Shown one piece after another: positions 33,201-43,862 of a stretch of DNA of 64,000 nt; the first letter of the stretch is position 1, and every line of letters begins with the position of its first letter. The position numbers and the translations under genes were made by a program. The DNA comes from Aplectana chamaeleonis (lineage: Eukaryota; Nematoda; Chromadorea; Rhabditida; Cosmocercidae). The stretch spans positions 59,035-123,034 of the forward strand of contig JAPDOI010001924.1 of assembly GCA_029168955.1 (NCBI GenBank). The letters are read 5' to 3'. The notes below the pieces were generated by a model. The model saw only the letters and a list, made by a program, of their open reading frames with translations, searched no databases and was not told where the DNA came from.

Positions 33201-36102
33201 GCTAGATCAACCGTGGCGGTTTCCCGATTTTTTGACCAAGGATGTTTAGGAATCAAACTCGGAGTACAATCCGATAGGCTAATCATCCTATTCGTCTTGG
33301 AACATACCGGAGGAAAACTCAGGAGAACGATACGTGACCGTAGACGCGCTTCAAGTTGGTATGGGGGAAGAGGTTGCAGCTTAATTGAGTGGTGAAGCGT
33401 GCGAAAACAGGAACACTCTTCGAAACCGACTTTGCAAATGCATTGGGTTTTACGATCTAGTAGCACGTTTCTAGAAATCTGCGAACTTATCAGCTACTCT
33501 GTAGGCTACAAAGAACGAAAGCCTCTCGGTATATCCGCGTGCGTGTGCAGAGCAGAGCCTAGAGGCATCGAAAAGCGGAGGAGAGACGGAGGAAGCCGTG
33601 CGCAAATGCCTGCGCGATCATTGATAGGAATTTTTTCTCTCCTTTTTACAGAGAGGCTAGATGTTAGTGATTAATTAGTTCTCATCGATTGGTAAAGGTG
33701 ATTGACTGAGAGATATGGTCTGTTTATAACGAAATGCACGAGCTCCCCTATCCCAGCATTCGCGTAATAGTACAGCCTACGCGTGCTGCGTCCAGCCCGT
33801 TAGGCGCCGTGTATACTCCCATCGCTGATTGGCGCGGCGGAGTGGGATCCTATAATGTCGATCGTGCCGTGCCGCGTGATTACAGAAATCAATATTACAG
33901 AAATGAACTGCTCCGCGCGGTGGCGGTGGAGTAAACAGCCCCTTATGCATCAGCAGCGGCGTAATGATATCTCGTCAGGTACGCAAATGAGTGGTGAAGT
34001 CGGTGGCTGAGTGGTAGCGTTGAATGCTGGCACGGAATTCGGTGCCGCGAGTAAACGTCCTCTTAGGGGTATGGTATAGTTTTGCGACACGGTCGCGTCG
34101 CTCTGCACAGCGACAGCGACAGTGGTAGCGACAGGCTATGGCACATTTGCAGTATGTCAGCCCTCCGCGACACGTCGCTGCGACCCACACGCGACATCTG
34201 CTCCTACGACGACCGTTGCCGTTGCTCTGATGCGGGTCCCGCCACGATTTGTGTTAGATTGCATGCCTGTCGCTCATTACAGCGGCAAAGTATACCATAG
34301 ACCTTATATGTGCTCACGCTCGTAAGCACCGGGGCGAGCGTTGAGGGACAATCAGCGAGAGCGTACGTTTTCATGACACATCGTCGCTGCCTTGCTATGA
34401 TATGTAAGCAGAGGCTTGGGGAGGTAAGCTCGTGCTTCTCGACTCTAACGGATTACATAGGCATGTGGATCGAATCCACACCGTGGGTGTGGCTAAGGAG
34501 CAGTTCGGCTGGCACACGCGACGCGCGCGACGGAAAAACGCTGCGCGCGCACGTCGTTCTATTTTAGCCGTCCCCCTTTATCATTTTTTGCATTTTATTC
34601 ATGTTTTTTGTTTATAAAGTATTTTTTAGACTCAGTGCTTCTCATACCATCGTTTCAGTGGAATTCGCACTTTTTATCTAAGTTTTTTTTTAAGTTTTTT
34701 GTTCGATTCTCGGAACGGAATGTGAGATGATGATATTGATTCCGACGCCGACCCTGCTTCTGACGCAACAACAACATGAACAAAACGCAAAAAAGTGATG
34801 AAGAGGAGCGGCTAAAATGGAACAACAACTACTTTTTCTGAGGCTTTCGGTTATTGCCCAAGGACGACGTGCGCGAGCAGCGTTTTCCCGTCGCGCGCGT
34901 CGCTTGTGCCAGCCGAACTGCTCCTTAGCACCACCCGCGGTGTGGATTCGGGACAGGGGCTCTCTACACACCGAGGGAGAAGTTGTCCCGCCTTTTGCGG
35001 CTCCAGTTCCACTCGGGACCACTTCGCTCACGTGGAGTGGGGTGACGTTTCGAACTGCGAAAACGGGACAACTCCTCCCTCGGTGTGTAGAGAGCCCCTA
35101 TCCCGTGGATTCGATCCACATACCGATTACATATATCCCATGTAAACGTTCGATACTCCCATCACGCATGGCGCGTGCGGCGCGCATATTGCTGCTGCCT
35201 CCATCTGCCCTCCGTCTCTCGCTGTTTCTAAAATCCGTTCCGCATCCGCTCGCAAAGGTACTAGAGAAATTCCGTTTTTCACGGCCTAGATGTGTCAAAG
35301 GCTGAAGATTAACTATTCAAGTGACGAGGTGTATTCATGACGAGCACTTTGTTCTGAGACGCGGCCTCAACATCAATGTTGTCCACACCGGTTCCAGCCC
35401 TTCCAACGAGCTTCAGCCGACCGCCTGCACCGGCTTTGATGAGCTGACCAGTAATCTGCAAGTGATCAAGGTTAAAAAACATAGCAGTGTAGAAAATCCT
35501 ACGATAATGATCTTTTCTTGGACTTCACTACAAATGAGCCGAAAACTGTGAGCTAGGTGTGTGACTCTTGGAAGGCGCCACGAGTTCGAACGAATCGTTG
35601 TGTTCTAGGTTTTCTGTGTAATTTCGTATGCTTTGGAAGACCTAATGAACAATATCTAAACTAGGTGGCTGAGGTCGTGGAAAAGAACAAAAATACTGAA
35701 TAAGGCCATTATTTGAAACTATTGAAGAGACGAAAACTTCGAGTAGGGTTTCCAAACGTTGGAAGGAGTGCGTCAATTTGAATATTAGCATTCACTGCTT
35801 CTCAGATTTACGGGGAAATCCTAAGAAGAAGAAGAAGAAAAATCTGTCCCTTTCGAAGACGTTCTCAGCCACTGTACCTTTGTAGCACTACGAACGATGA
35901 CAGCGTCATGAGCTGGAAGTGACGCCATGAGCTCATCAACCGTTTGTTTCGTCTTTACTGTCACCTAAAAGAGATTGATGCTGACATTTTTCCAATTCAT
36001 GCTTGTGGAGTGTTCAAAACTTACCTCAATGCCATTGGACACCAAAATATCAACGCATTCCTTTTCGATATCGTCCGCGATCAGTACCTTCGCAATCCTC
36101 AT
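27297..36102 (-). CDS. D-3-phosphoglycerate dehydrogenase, nine exons, 320 aa
   Basis: Cytosolic NAD-dependent oxidation of 3-phosphoglycerate to 3-phosphohydroxypyruvate, the first step of serine synthesis. My exons (minus strand, 5' to 3'): 36102-36025, 35964-35878, 35455-35326, 32659-32532, 28375-28259, 28203-28086, 28022-27892, 27527-27378, 27320-27297. All junctions keep frame; codons 99 (Gln) and 220 (Thr) are split by introns. Visible motifs: N-terminal [19 protein letters not shown] (72-81); Rossmann GLGRIG (151-156) with acidic D174 for NAD; catalytic R235 in VARGG, E264 in EPP and H282 in TPHLG. The protein ends in VLNAKLVL, with no ASB/ACT regulatory region, so it is the short form I recall for nematodes. 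The last, 24-nt exon is chosen because it restores the family's GVxNA ending; reading through would stop after GVVS. Introns range from 55 to 4156 bp, the long ones filled with transposons. Donors are often non-consensus (GTCACT, GTCAGT, GTCAGC). Confidence 0.93.
27606..27878. mobile_element. MITE in PHGDH intron 7
   Basis: Ends AAGTGTGCCCGAATGCGAAT and ATTCTCATTCGGACACACCTT; inner GCGGCCCACCCGG faces CCGCATGGGCCGC. Related to the GTKTGTCTGAA MITEs. It accounts for most of this 364-bp intron; neighbouring introns are about 60 bp. Confidence 0.65.
28376..29604. other. PHGDH intron 4, part not assigned to elements
   Basis: Intronic sequence without recognisable exons or transposon ends. 31439-32531 is likewise intronic; 32050-32290 there holds a CCGGGCTGG / TATCGACTGGGACGG-type repeat shared with 20.2-20.4 kb and 36.75 kb. 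Confidence 0.4.
29613..31430. mobile_element. Non-autonomous hAT element in PHGDH intron 4
   Basis: Ends CAGGGATGTGCGGGG and CTCGCACACCCCTG with flanking 8-mers ACCCCAAA (29605-29612) and ATCCCAAA (31431-31438), one mismatch. It is a relative of 119-2379 in the opposite orientation: its right 110 bp mirror that element's left end, and the middle shares GGGTTGAACACTGTACTACT. The tRNA-like motif is present on the minus strand near 31105. No transposase frame. Confidence 0.8.
32990..33470 (+). pseudogene. Decayed Tc1/mariner-superfamily transposase in PHGDH intron 3
   Basis: Plus-strand pieces in shifting frames follow the family order: [12 protein letters not shown] (33040), [14 protein letters not shown] (33110), [20 protein letters not shown] (33175) in the place of the usual QQDGAPAH motif, then [20 protein letters not shown] (33270) for NPxDYxxWxILE, and [17 protein letters not shown] (33330). 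The catalytic acidic residues are gone and several frameshifts and stops are present. The first third is missing. Assignment rests on motif order. Confidence 0.55.
34063..34306. mobile_element. MITE with TAGGGGTATGGTATAG terminus, PHGDH intron 3
   Basis: TAGGGGTATGGTATAGTTTTGC faces GGCAAAGTATACCATAGACC. The interior is rich in CGACAGCGACAG and its complement. Just left, 33990-34060 has GTGGCTGAGTGGTAGC, which resembles a tRNA A box, without a convincing B box. Confidence 0.5.
34430..35135. mobile_element. Fold-back element hosting a MITE
   Basis: Left arm 34430-34620 and right arm 34785-35135 are inverted (AAGGAGCAGTTCGGCTGGCA against TGCCAGCCGAACTGCTCCTT; GTGGATCGAATCCACACC against GGTGTGGATTC). 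The right arm contains the 155-bp MITE 34950-35104, which the left arm lacks. Confidence 0.7.
34950..35104. mobile_element. Intact 155-bp palindromic MITE, 8-bp TSD
   Basis: GGGACAGGGGCTCTCTACAC and GTGTAGAGAGCCCCTATCCC ends; perfect duplication GTGGATTC at 34942-34949 and 35105-35112. The mirrored arm of the host fold-back (34463) carries the single unfilled site. This is the complete form of the element that is split at 25-4475 and 37440-40665. Confidence 0.88.
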
Positions 36103-36111
36103 AACTACTCT
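36103..36111 (-). promoter_or_regulatory. Likely trans-splice acceptor and 7-nt 5' leader of PHGDH
   Basis: Reading the minus strand, GATGTTCAG ends at 36110, followed by AGTAGTT and the ATG at 36102. A pyrimidine-rich acceptor 7 bases ahead of a start codon, with no upstream exon visible, is what nematode spliced-leader addition looks like. The right-hand copy has the same arrangement (TTTTTCAG then 9 bases then ATG at 62981). Inferred; another acceptor-like CTATTTCAG lies about 22 bases further upstream. Confidence 0.5.
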
Positions 36112-36360
36112 GAACATCCAACAAATATAATGCGCTGAAATAGAGCTCCTGCTAGAGCTAGTGCAGAATGTGCCCGTTACACCCGATTCCAATTAAAACT
36201 GCTAGTAAGGAGAATCAGTTGAGGTATTTCTGATGAATCCCAGCCTTTTTTCTGCAGAGTGTTAGAACAGAGAATTATTTGTGTGAAAACTCTTCGAGGA
36301 AAAATGTTCGATACAAATCACTTTAATCGAATAGAATAGTACGAGAAATACTCAAAACGA

Positions 36361-36740
36361 GAAGGAATGGAGAGACAAAAATCATCCTCAACTGATAAAA
36401 ATCATTCTCCTGTGAGCCGTCCCAGGTCGAGTTTTACCATTGAAGTATCTTCATCAGTTGAGGTGAATATTCTCTGTTTCGGAGGTAGTCTTATTTTCGT
36501 TTACCGCGTGCGTCTGCGCTCGTATGCTGCGTCTCAATTCCCCACACTTTCTCGCTCTCGCTCTCTCCCCCTCGCTCTGCCCAAGCATGCGAATGAACAG
36601 AGTAAATTTGTCTCCGAAACAGAGCATATTTATCACTCGAGTGCGGCTTTTACTAGATCCTAGGGGGATTCTTCTTATACTAGGACGATTTTCGTCAGTT
36701 GAGAATGATTTTTGTCCCATCATTTCGTCCTGTTTCTCAT
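36361..36740. repeat. Fold-back element upstream of PHGDH
   Basis: Nested inverted repeats: outer arms around TCAACTGATAAAAATCATTC (near 36385) face GTTGAGAATGATTTT (near 36698), and an inner pair reads CTCTGTTTCGGAG (near 36472) and CTCCGAAACAGAG (near 36612). It lies about 260 bp upstream of the PHGDH start, so it may sit in the promoter region. An inverted copy is at 62.26-62.69 kb upstream of the second PHGDH copy. Confidence 0.6.
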
Positions 36741-36841
36741 GCATATCGACTGGCGGGACTGGGACGGACGGCCTATCGAGCGAGTGTGACGGGGGCTGAC
36801 GAAATGAACAATTTCGCAGAAACTGTAGTTAATTAAGGTCA

Positions 36842-37390
36842 CGTTTATTGTTTATTTATACGTCAAAGTTGACGTGCTACAAAACACCTGAGAATAGAGA
36901 ACCTGGGCTCACACGTGAGAAATAAAACTACTCATAACACAAAGAGAAAAAGAGGAAGTGGAGGAAGTGCATTAAAACAAATCCGAACCAGACAATTTCC
37001 GTGCTGAAAGAAACCGAACACATTTGTGAATCGGGGAGTTTAATTGTGCTATAGTTCTGATCATAGAAAAGATACTGTTTTTGAGAGATACGCCGATTCA
37101 AAAGAAGGCTGAGGTGAGAACAGAAAACACTCTGATTCTGATGAAGCGAAACATCTATTACAAGAGATACAGCATTCGAATGTGAAAGCGCATCAGGGTA
37201 GGTCTAACAGGCACACTGTATGATAGTTCTTGGTTAGGTAGGTATCATGGGTGGACATGGAGTAGTTGATACCAGTGGTGGCTCCAACCGCCAGTAAGGA
37301 CCGCAATACATTCAAAAAGACCCTTTAACCGCTCGCACCTCGACATACCACAGTCACATAAAGTAAGCAGCTACTCCCATTAGGAGCAAC
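36842..37390. other. 550-bp segment missing from the mirror copy
   Basis: The mirror arm joins TTAATTAAGGTCAC almost directly to CTAAGGTTCCCC (62170-62190), whereas here about 550 bp intervene. No gene or transposon ends recognised; it could be an insertion here or a deletion there. Confidence 0.45.
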
Positions 37391-38657
37391 CCCCTAAGGT
37401 CCAAACCCTGCTGGGGTTAAGTTCATCATTCGCTAACCCTAGGATAGGAGCTCTCTACACATAGAGAGAGTTGTACCGTTTTTGCAGTTCAACGCTTCAC
37501 GCTACTCAATTCAAGCGAAGCAGTCCCGAGCAGGGCTGGGCACGCGTCCCGGTTAACCTTAGGGGGGGTGCATATTGGACGTTGCAGAGAGGGCCAAGGG
37601 GGGTGCCTAAACCGGACACCAAAAAAACGAAGTGCATGTTCTGTCGAACTCCAGGAGCAAAATAATACACGATTCTCTTCTGGTTTGTCACATCTTCTTC
37701 TCCGCTTTTTAAGACAAACACTTACAGAATTAAAATTATTGATAGATATGCAGTTGGTGTTCTCAATAATTCATGGTTGCTGTCAGAGCTTCTCATCAAC
37801 AACTCTATGAATTAAAAATCATGTATAATTTCTTTGATTGCTTCGATGAAGGAATAAACACTACTCTGTTATCTAGTAGCAAGTAAGGATTGAAGTGGTG
37901 TAATGCTTCCTTCAGTGATTACGCTTCTGGTTACCGATTAGAAATGAAGATACAAAGACAGCGCTCAGACGCGCTATCGTCCACGTTCAGAAAAGGATTA
38001 GTGAACTTCTGTGTTATGGCAGACTAAAAATACAGATATCACGGCCAATATAAAAACTATCCAACGGAATTTCGTCTATGAGAATGACTCATGAATAGAG
38101 CCGACTGTAAAAATTGAAGACTGTAAGTTCCAGTGAAAGAAGCAAATAATCGTATCTTCCTACTTGAGAAGTACCCTGTACATAAAAACTCGAATTTTAT
38201 CCAGCTTGAATGCCGCGATTCCTTAGAGACTGGGCTCGCCGTGCGATATGGTGTTTCTCCGCAGCTACACAGCGCACTCTGGAGTGGACGCGCGCACAAT
38301 ATTAATTAAAAGTGTGTTTTATTACAGAACGGGGAGGAGAAAAGAATCGAAAGGGGAGTAAATGAAAGAATGCAGGAATAGGATGCTTTCAATGTAACCA
38401 TTTCAGAAATTTAATGTGAATAAACTAAATTGGAGCAGGGTGAATTTTTCGGACTTGACGAGGTTCATTCAAATGAACTTTGTTGATTAAAAACAGCATT
38501 AACCATGAGAACTAAGAGCATTGCGAGAAAGAGGAGAATCTGGCAAACATTTTAGTAACAAAAGCTTTGATATTCAATGTGATTTAAGGACCTTAAAACT
38601 CGTCCCGGTTTGTCCTGATTTTCGGGGTAAAACCGGGACGAGATTTAAGGTCCTTAA

Positions 38658-39308
38658 AGGCAGCATACACGCTCGCAAGCATAGTCGAGATAACAGCATA
38701 GATAGGTCCGCACGGCCCGTACTATGTCATCAACGACGTTTGAATCGCTGAAAACTGTCCAGGATGACAATATTTGACAATGTTTGAGCAATCTTGCCTT
38801 CCACGCCCGTATTTTCACACCTTCGAGTAACAGAATGAGAATCGATACTTGTGAAAACGTGTGATAATTGAGAGTGATAGCACTATCAAATGGGAGTGCA
38901 CGAGAGAAATAGCTTGGTTTACTTGAGTATAACATGTCTGCATACCTATTGATTCTCGTCCACTTTCGAGAATGCCGCTCTTCTTTGGCTGACCTCTTGA
39001 AATGGAGGATTTTATCAGTGCACAAACATGTTATATTGAGGTAAATCGAGTTTTTTCCCTACTGCACTCCCTTTATAGTGCTATCCTTCTAAGTTATCAC
39101 ATGTCTTCTCAAGTTTCGATTCTCATTCTGTTACTCGAAGGGGTGTGAAAATACTACGGGCGTGGAAGGCAAGATTGCTCAAACATTGTCAAATATTGTC
39201 ATCCTGGACAGTTTTCAGAGATTCAAACGTCGTTGACGACATAGTACGGGCCGTGCGGACCTATCTATGCTGTTATCTCGACTATGCTTGCGAGCGTGTA
39301 TGCTGCCT
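38658..39308. mobile_element. TTAA-flanked fold-back MITE, 651 bp
   Basis: AGGCAGCATACACGCTCGC facing GCGAGCGTGTATGCTGCCT; arms of over 220 bp, nearly perfect. Flanked by TTAA (38654-38657 and 39309-39312). Copy A at 3512 has a single TTAA in the same context. The ends alone also appear near 5517, 41703 and 61030. Confidence 0.88.
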
Positions 39309-39312
39309 TTAA

Positions 39313-39711
39313 AGGCAATTTCCGGTCAAATTTTGACACTACCGAAATTTGGGTTAAATAGATTGGGCTGGCGTAGCTGAACATCGTCTGAACGTTTCAC
39401 GAACTCTGAGTCCTTAGTTCTGGAGAAAACAGCCTCAAAGTCAGGGGTTACGGTATTCACAGCATGATAATCATGGCTGGAATGACCGATAGTTACACAG
39501 CAACTTTGAAGAATGCGTGGACAACCGCTAAAATATGGACGATGGCCACACTTTTCTGACTTTTCTGGATCATCGGCTAACGGAAGTGGCTGAAATAACT
39601 TGAAGAAGACCGTTTTTTACGCCGTTTTCGCATGTTCCTTGGGACTACCTGTAGCAAGAGCTTCGATTTAAGGGGAAATCTCAAAATCGAAATTCTGCCC
39701 GGACCCTGCCT
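39313..39711. mobile_element. TTAA-flanked MITE, 399 bp, adjacent to previous
   Basis: AGGCAATTTCCGGTCAA and CCGGACCCTGCCT ends; TTAA at 39309-39312 (shared with the neighbour) and 39712-39715. Reverse-orientation copy of 15232-15630, same length. Confidence 0.88.
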
Positions 39712-42061
39712 TTAAATCACATTGAAAAACGATCTTGCTGAAGCTTAACTGTTTGCCAGATTCTCCTCTTTCCCACAATATCCTTTGCTCGCATGTTTAA
39801 TGCTACTTTTGATAAGCTAGGTTCGTTTGAATTAAACTTGTCACGGCTAAATACTTACCCCTGCTCCAACTTTGTTTGTTTACATTACATTTCTAGTATG
39901 GGTACATCCAGAATAGACAATTTTCATCATCTTTCATTTCCTTAGGTTTCAATCGTTTTCTCTTTCCCGTTCTGTAATAAAATAGATTTTTTTATTAATA
40001 TTGTGTGCGCGTCCACTCCCATGTGCACTGTGTAGCTGCGTACACACACCATATCGCACGGCGAGCCGAGTCTCTAAGGGATTGCGGCATTCTATGTGGG
40101 TAAAAATCGGGTTTTCCACTCCCTAAGCGTCTCATCAATCTCTACATGATTCCACAACACAAAATAATTCTGAAAATTTCGTCATCAGAACGATCAAACA
40201 CGAATTAATCCTTCATTCATAGGTTCATGAAAAACTTCAATAGAAAACATTAATTACTGGAGTAAAAGGAGCTCTGTTGTTGGTTGTATTTGCTGAAGTG
40301 CAATGAATAAAAAGAATTGTTTTATCTTTTGTCACAACCTACCTTCTTATAAAAAATTTTATTCTTAAGATTGTTTGGAAGTTTAAATTACACTACCTTT
40401 TTGTTGACACTTTCGGAATTTTCTTTATTCAGTGCTTTTTATACGGTTTATCAAAATAAGGAAGTCAAGATCATGGCTGTTGTGCTCGACTTCTCGGAAA
40501 ACAGCCGATTTCTATTTCCCATAGGGGTGCCTGAGAATTACCGAGCTAAGGGTGCATATTCAAAATCACCATGCCGAGACGTGTGCCCAGCCCTGGTCCC
40601 GAGTGGAATTAGAGCCGCAGAAAGCGAGATAACTCCTCCCTCGGTGCGTAGAGAGCCCTTATCCCGCTAACCCTGGATTCAGCAATTTGGGTTGGAGTTA
40701 AATGAGAGCACAACGGCGGTAATCCTCGTTCTAAACCCAACCCAATCGACAAACCTAGAGTTAGCACGCACAATGATAAATTCGGCCTGTGGGGAAGTTG
40801 GAGAACGTTTCGCAACTACATGTGAGTTAGTCGAGATACGGAGGATTATAATGCCCTTCATGAATCGGAAAGAGCGGCTGGCCATGGAAGCGATCCATTG
40901 AATGAGTACCAAGAGTGAAAAACATATACCTAATCTTGTCACAATAAGAGATAACGCTACGACCGACTAAATCTATGTAGGATAAAAAGCGAAAACATGA
41001 GAAGAGGCTCAAATAAAACCACTCCAGAGGTTTTGTAAGCGTCTAGATTGGAAAGCAGTTTTTTTCCACACGGTTCAGCGTCAAATTATGGGCGAAAAAC
41101 AGGGTAACTAATCAAGAACTGGTTGGGAGCCTGAGAATTGGAATCTGCTTTTCTGAACCACCTAGTTTGTGGAACTGGTGAAGATACGAGTGCGGGGTGG
41201 GGTTATCCTCAGCGTCGGCCAAAAAAAGGTCTCCACATCCATTGAAAGCAGCATACGCGCTTGAAAAGTGTTTGAGATAGTGACGGTAATTGCGCAGCTC
41301 CTGATAAAATGCTCGCGTCGTTGGGGGCTTCAAAAACGAATCTAGATTACCGTATCTGAGGCTTATTGAGCTAGCAAAGTAAGCGGTCTCCTCCCTAAAT
41401 ACAAACTTGTCCAGAATGATTTCTCGAAATCCGTCTATTGAGCAAATTTTCCATGCTTCCAACAACGTAAGCGTTCTAGTCTGGCGTCTATTGGCCTCGC
41501 TACCTCAACGATTTTGTCGCTGGCTTCTCTTTCTCCATCGAGGGCGTTTGTTGCGGATTAACTCATCCACTTCCATTCCAGTAAAAGTACAACCCATTAT
41601 TTCTTAAATCACATCGAGTTTTCGTTGTTTTTTCGACAGTTCACACTACGACCAACTCGAAACTTTCTATTAATGACAAAAAATCGATATCAATCTTGAG
41701 CGTGTATGCTGCCTTTGAGGCAACGCCGAAATGACTATAGAAGGACGAATCCCGATCTGTACTCGTAGTATCTCCACCAGAGTGTGATCGTCTATGACGA
41801 TTCTGAGAAATACATATTTAAAAACAGAGTAGAAAAAAAAGGTTTTTTATGATTGTAACTCCACAATGAATTGTCACACTAGTTTTGTTTAATGGTCTGC
41901 AACACCGGAAACCCTCCTAGAACAAGGAAGCAGTCTCTATAGCATCATGGCGATTTCAAACGAGAATACCAATAATTGTTTCTATAGGTCACCTAGAAGC
42001 TCTAATAATGGCAGACTTAGACTTTTTTCAGGCCTCCCTTACTCCCATCGGGGCACATAAA

Positions 42062-42312
42062 GTTTGTCTGAAAAAAGGCTGCCCCCCATGCGGTCGGTGT
42101 GCGTGTCGAGCGGCCGTCAGATTTTTCGGCGTCACGTCACAATGAAGACATTTCCGACTTGTAAACAGATCAGCAGGAACAATAGACAAATATTTAACAG
42201 TATCCTAGTCAGCTGATTGCAGCCGTAAAGAGGCTTGTCCTGTAAATGACTTCGCGACGGTCACTCGACACGCGCGCCGACCGCATGTGCGGACAGTCTC
42301 ATTCAGACACAC
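42062..42312. mobile_element. MITE with GTKTGTCTGAA termini, copy B
   Basis: Same site and ends as 10072-10322. Confidence 0.7.
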
Positions 42313-42320
42313 CTAATGTA

Positions 42321-42523
42321 TAGTGGAGTCCACCAAGAAAGTCTCATTTACTTATCAATAAAAAACGGTCGGCTGGGGATCAATGTGCATGAATCCCATA
42401 CCAACACGCTCGATACCGATTGAGCGAGAGCGGTTGTGCTGCAACGAGTTTCATGTTCATTAATCTCCAATCGACCGCTCCTCATTGATAAGTAAATGAG
42501 ACACGCTATGATGGACTCCACTA
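42321..42523. mobile_element. MITE with AGTGGAGTCCACC termini, copy B
   Basis: Same site and ends as 10331-10532. Confidence 0.7.
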
Positions 42524-43067
42524 TCGGTTTCGAGATATGGGGAGTCCAATCATTGTACTGACATTTTCTGAGGAAGAAATTCGTAGTAAACAGTGATTTC
42601 AGTCTGGTTTGAGAGTGAATCTGAATGATTGCATTGATTTTTCACTCTTTGGAATCATTTCGACTACAATTTGCACTTCGATGCAGTAGAGAACTGATGA
42701 AAAAGGATGAAATGAGGATTGAAAAAGCTTTATGAATATTCTTTTGCTGACGGACAGCGAACGCAGCGAAAGGATGAAGATGGATGGAAGAATAATGACT
42801 AGCGCCGCCCATTTATCAAAGATGCAGGCGTATAATGCAATTAGAACATAATTATCACCTCTTTGTGGTATGTCGATTTGCGTGATCGGGCATGATATAT
42901 GTCGGCCCAAAGTATTGCATCATTATGACTCTTGAGTTGCATAACTTTTTGTTTTCTTTCTATCCTTATAACGTGCGGCCGCTTAATCACTTGATTTACG
43001 ACCAATGATTCACACCACTCATAATTTCTTAATTCCTCGTTTAGCGCTGCGAGTGCTGACTGGGGGG

Positions 43068-43862
43068 TATACTTAGTATCCGAGTCATTCCTTTTCGGGT
43101 AGCCGACCAGATACTCGAGATTCGGATAATCCTATATCCGAAAATTCGAAAATACATTATCTGAATCTAGGCCATTATCCGAAGGGTCAGAAAATTCGGA
43201 TAAAATGGTATAAATTTCGGATGAAATTTCCGATAGAATCGGATAATTTTCGGATAAAATAGGATAATTTTTGATAATATCGGATAAGTTCGGATAAAAT
43301 CGAGCTCGGCCACGCCCATTTTTTCGTACCGCCTTCTATTTAGTACATAAACCCAGGGTTTTCCTCCTCCTTCCGAAATCGCAAGAGTCGTTGGGGCGCG
43401 GAAAAATGGCCATGGTCAAGTGAGATGACCAAGTGGCTAGTTATTCAGTATAGAAAATTTTTGTATAGTCGCTTTGCATACTTTTTATTAGCTAGTTGTC
43501 CTGAAAACTCTGTGCATGGATAATAATGTGCATCCCAACAACGATAGATTAAGTGAAGATCTGTTTTCATATTTTTATTAATATGCATATATGAATATTG
43601 AAGTTTGTACATTTGCATGCTGCAAATGCCATGAAGTACTACTGTTTGCTCAATTATGAATCTTTTCAAAGGCTTGCCTTGAGCACCTGTTTTTTTCACC
43701 GTTCTGCCTCAACTTTGTTCCCAAAATATCCGAAGTTATCCGAAATTATCCGACCGGATAGCCGTATCCGAATTATTGAAAAAATGGCATTATCTGAATC
43801 GATCCATTATCCGAAAATTTGAAAAAGGCGCATTATCTGAATCGAACCAATATCCGGAAAAT
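43068..43862. mobile_element. hAT-like element with TTATCCGAA repeats, copy B (left part)
   Basis: Starts TATACTTAGTATCCGAGTC after CTGGGGGG. No Helentron insert (empty site at 43590). At 43863 the satellite-bearing element begins; the expected right end reappears only at about 53610-53683, before CTGGGGAC. Confidence 0.7.

Larger units (their letters stand above)
37531..40595. mobile_element. Fold-back hAT element (copy B) with two TTAA insertions
   Basis: Ends CAGGGCTGGGCACGCG and CGTGTGCCCAGCCCTG with GTCCCGAG at 37523-37530 and 40596-40603. Removing the two elements at 38658-39711 leaves about 2.0 kb, matching 2388-4404. Confidence 0.85.
37440..40665. mobile_element. Small palindromic MITE split by hAT fold-back (copy B)
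   Basis: Target duplication GCTAACCC is perfect (37432-37439 and 40666-40673). Same element and position as 25-4475, but without the extra hAT at 119-2379. Copy D has the empty site. Confidence 0.82.
40674..43060. repeat. Carrier repeat, copy B
   Basis: Counterpart of 4484-5746 plus 9951-11069 with no hAT insert at 41940. The minus-strand protein-like frames are open here (41112-41465 and 42599-42910), but substitutions relative to copy A are mostly non-synonymous. Product unknown. Confidence 0.6.

Noticed and set aside
33990..34060. Possible tRNA gene (GTGGCTGAGTGGTAGC)
   Set aside because: A-box-like only; no B box or cloverleaf can be drawn by eye.
42599..42910. Chemoreceptor-like membrane protein
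   Set aside because: Only one or two hydrophobic stretches, adjoining frames shift between copies, and no receptor motif is visible.
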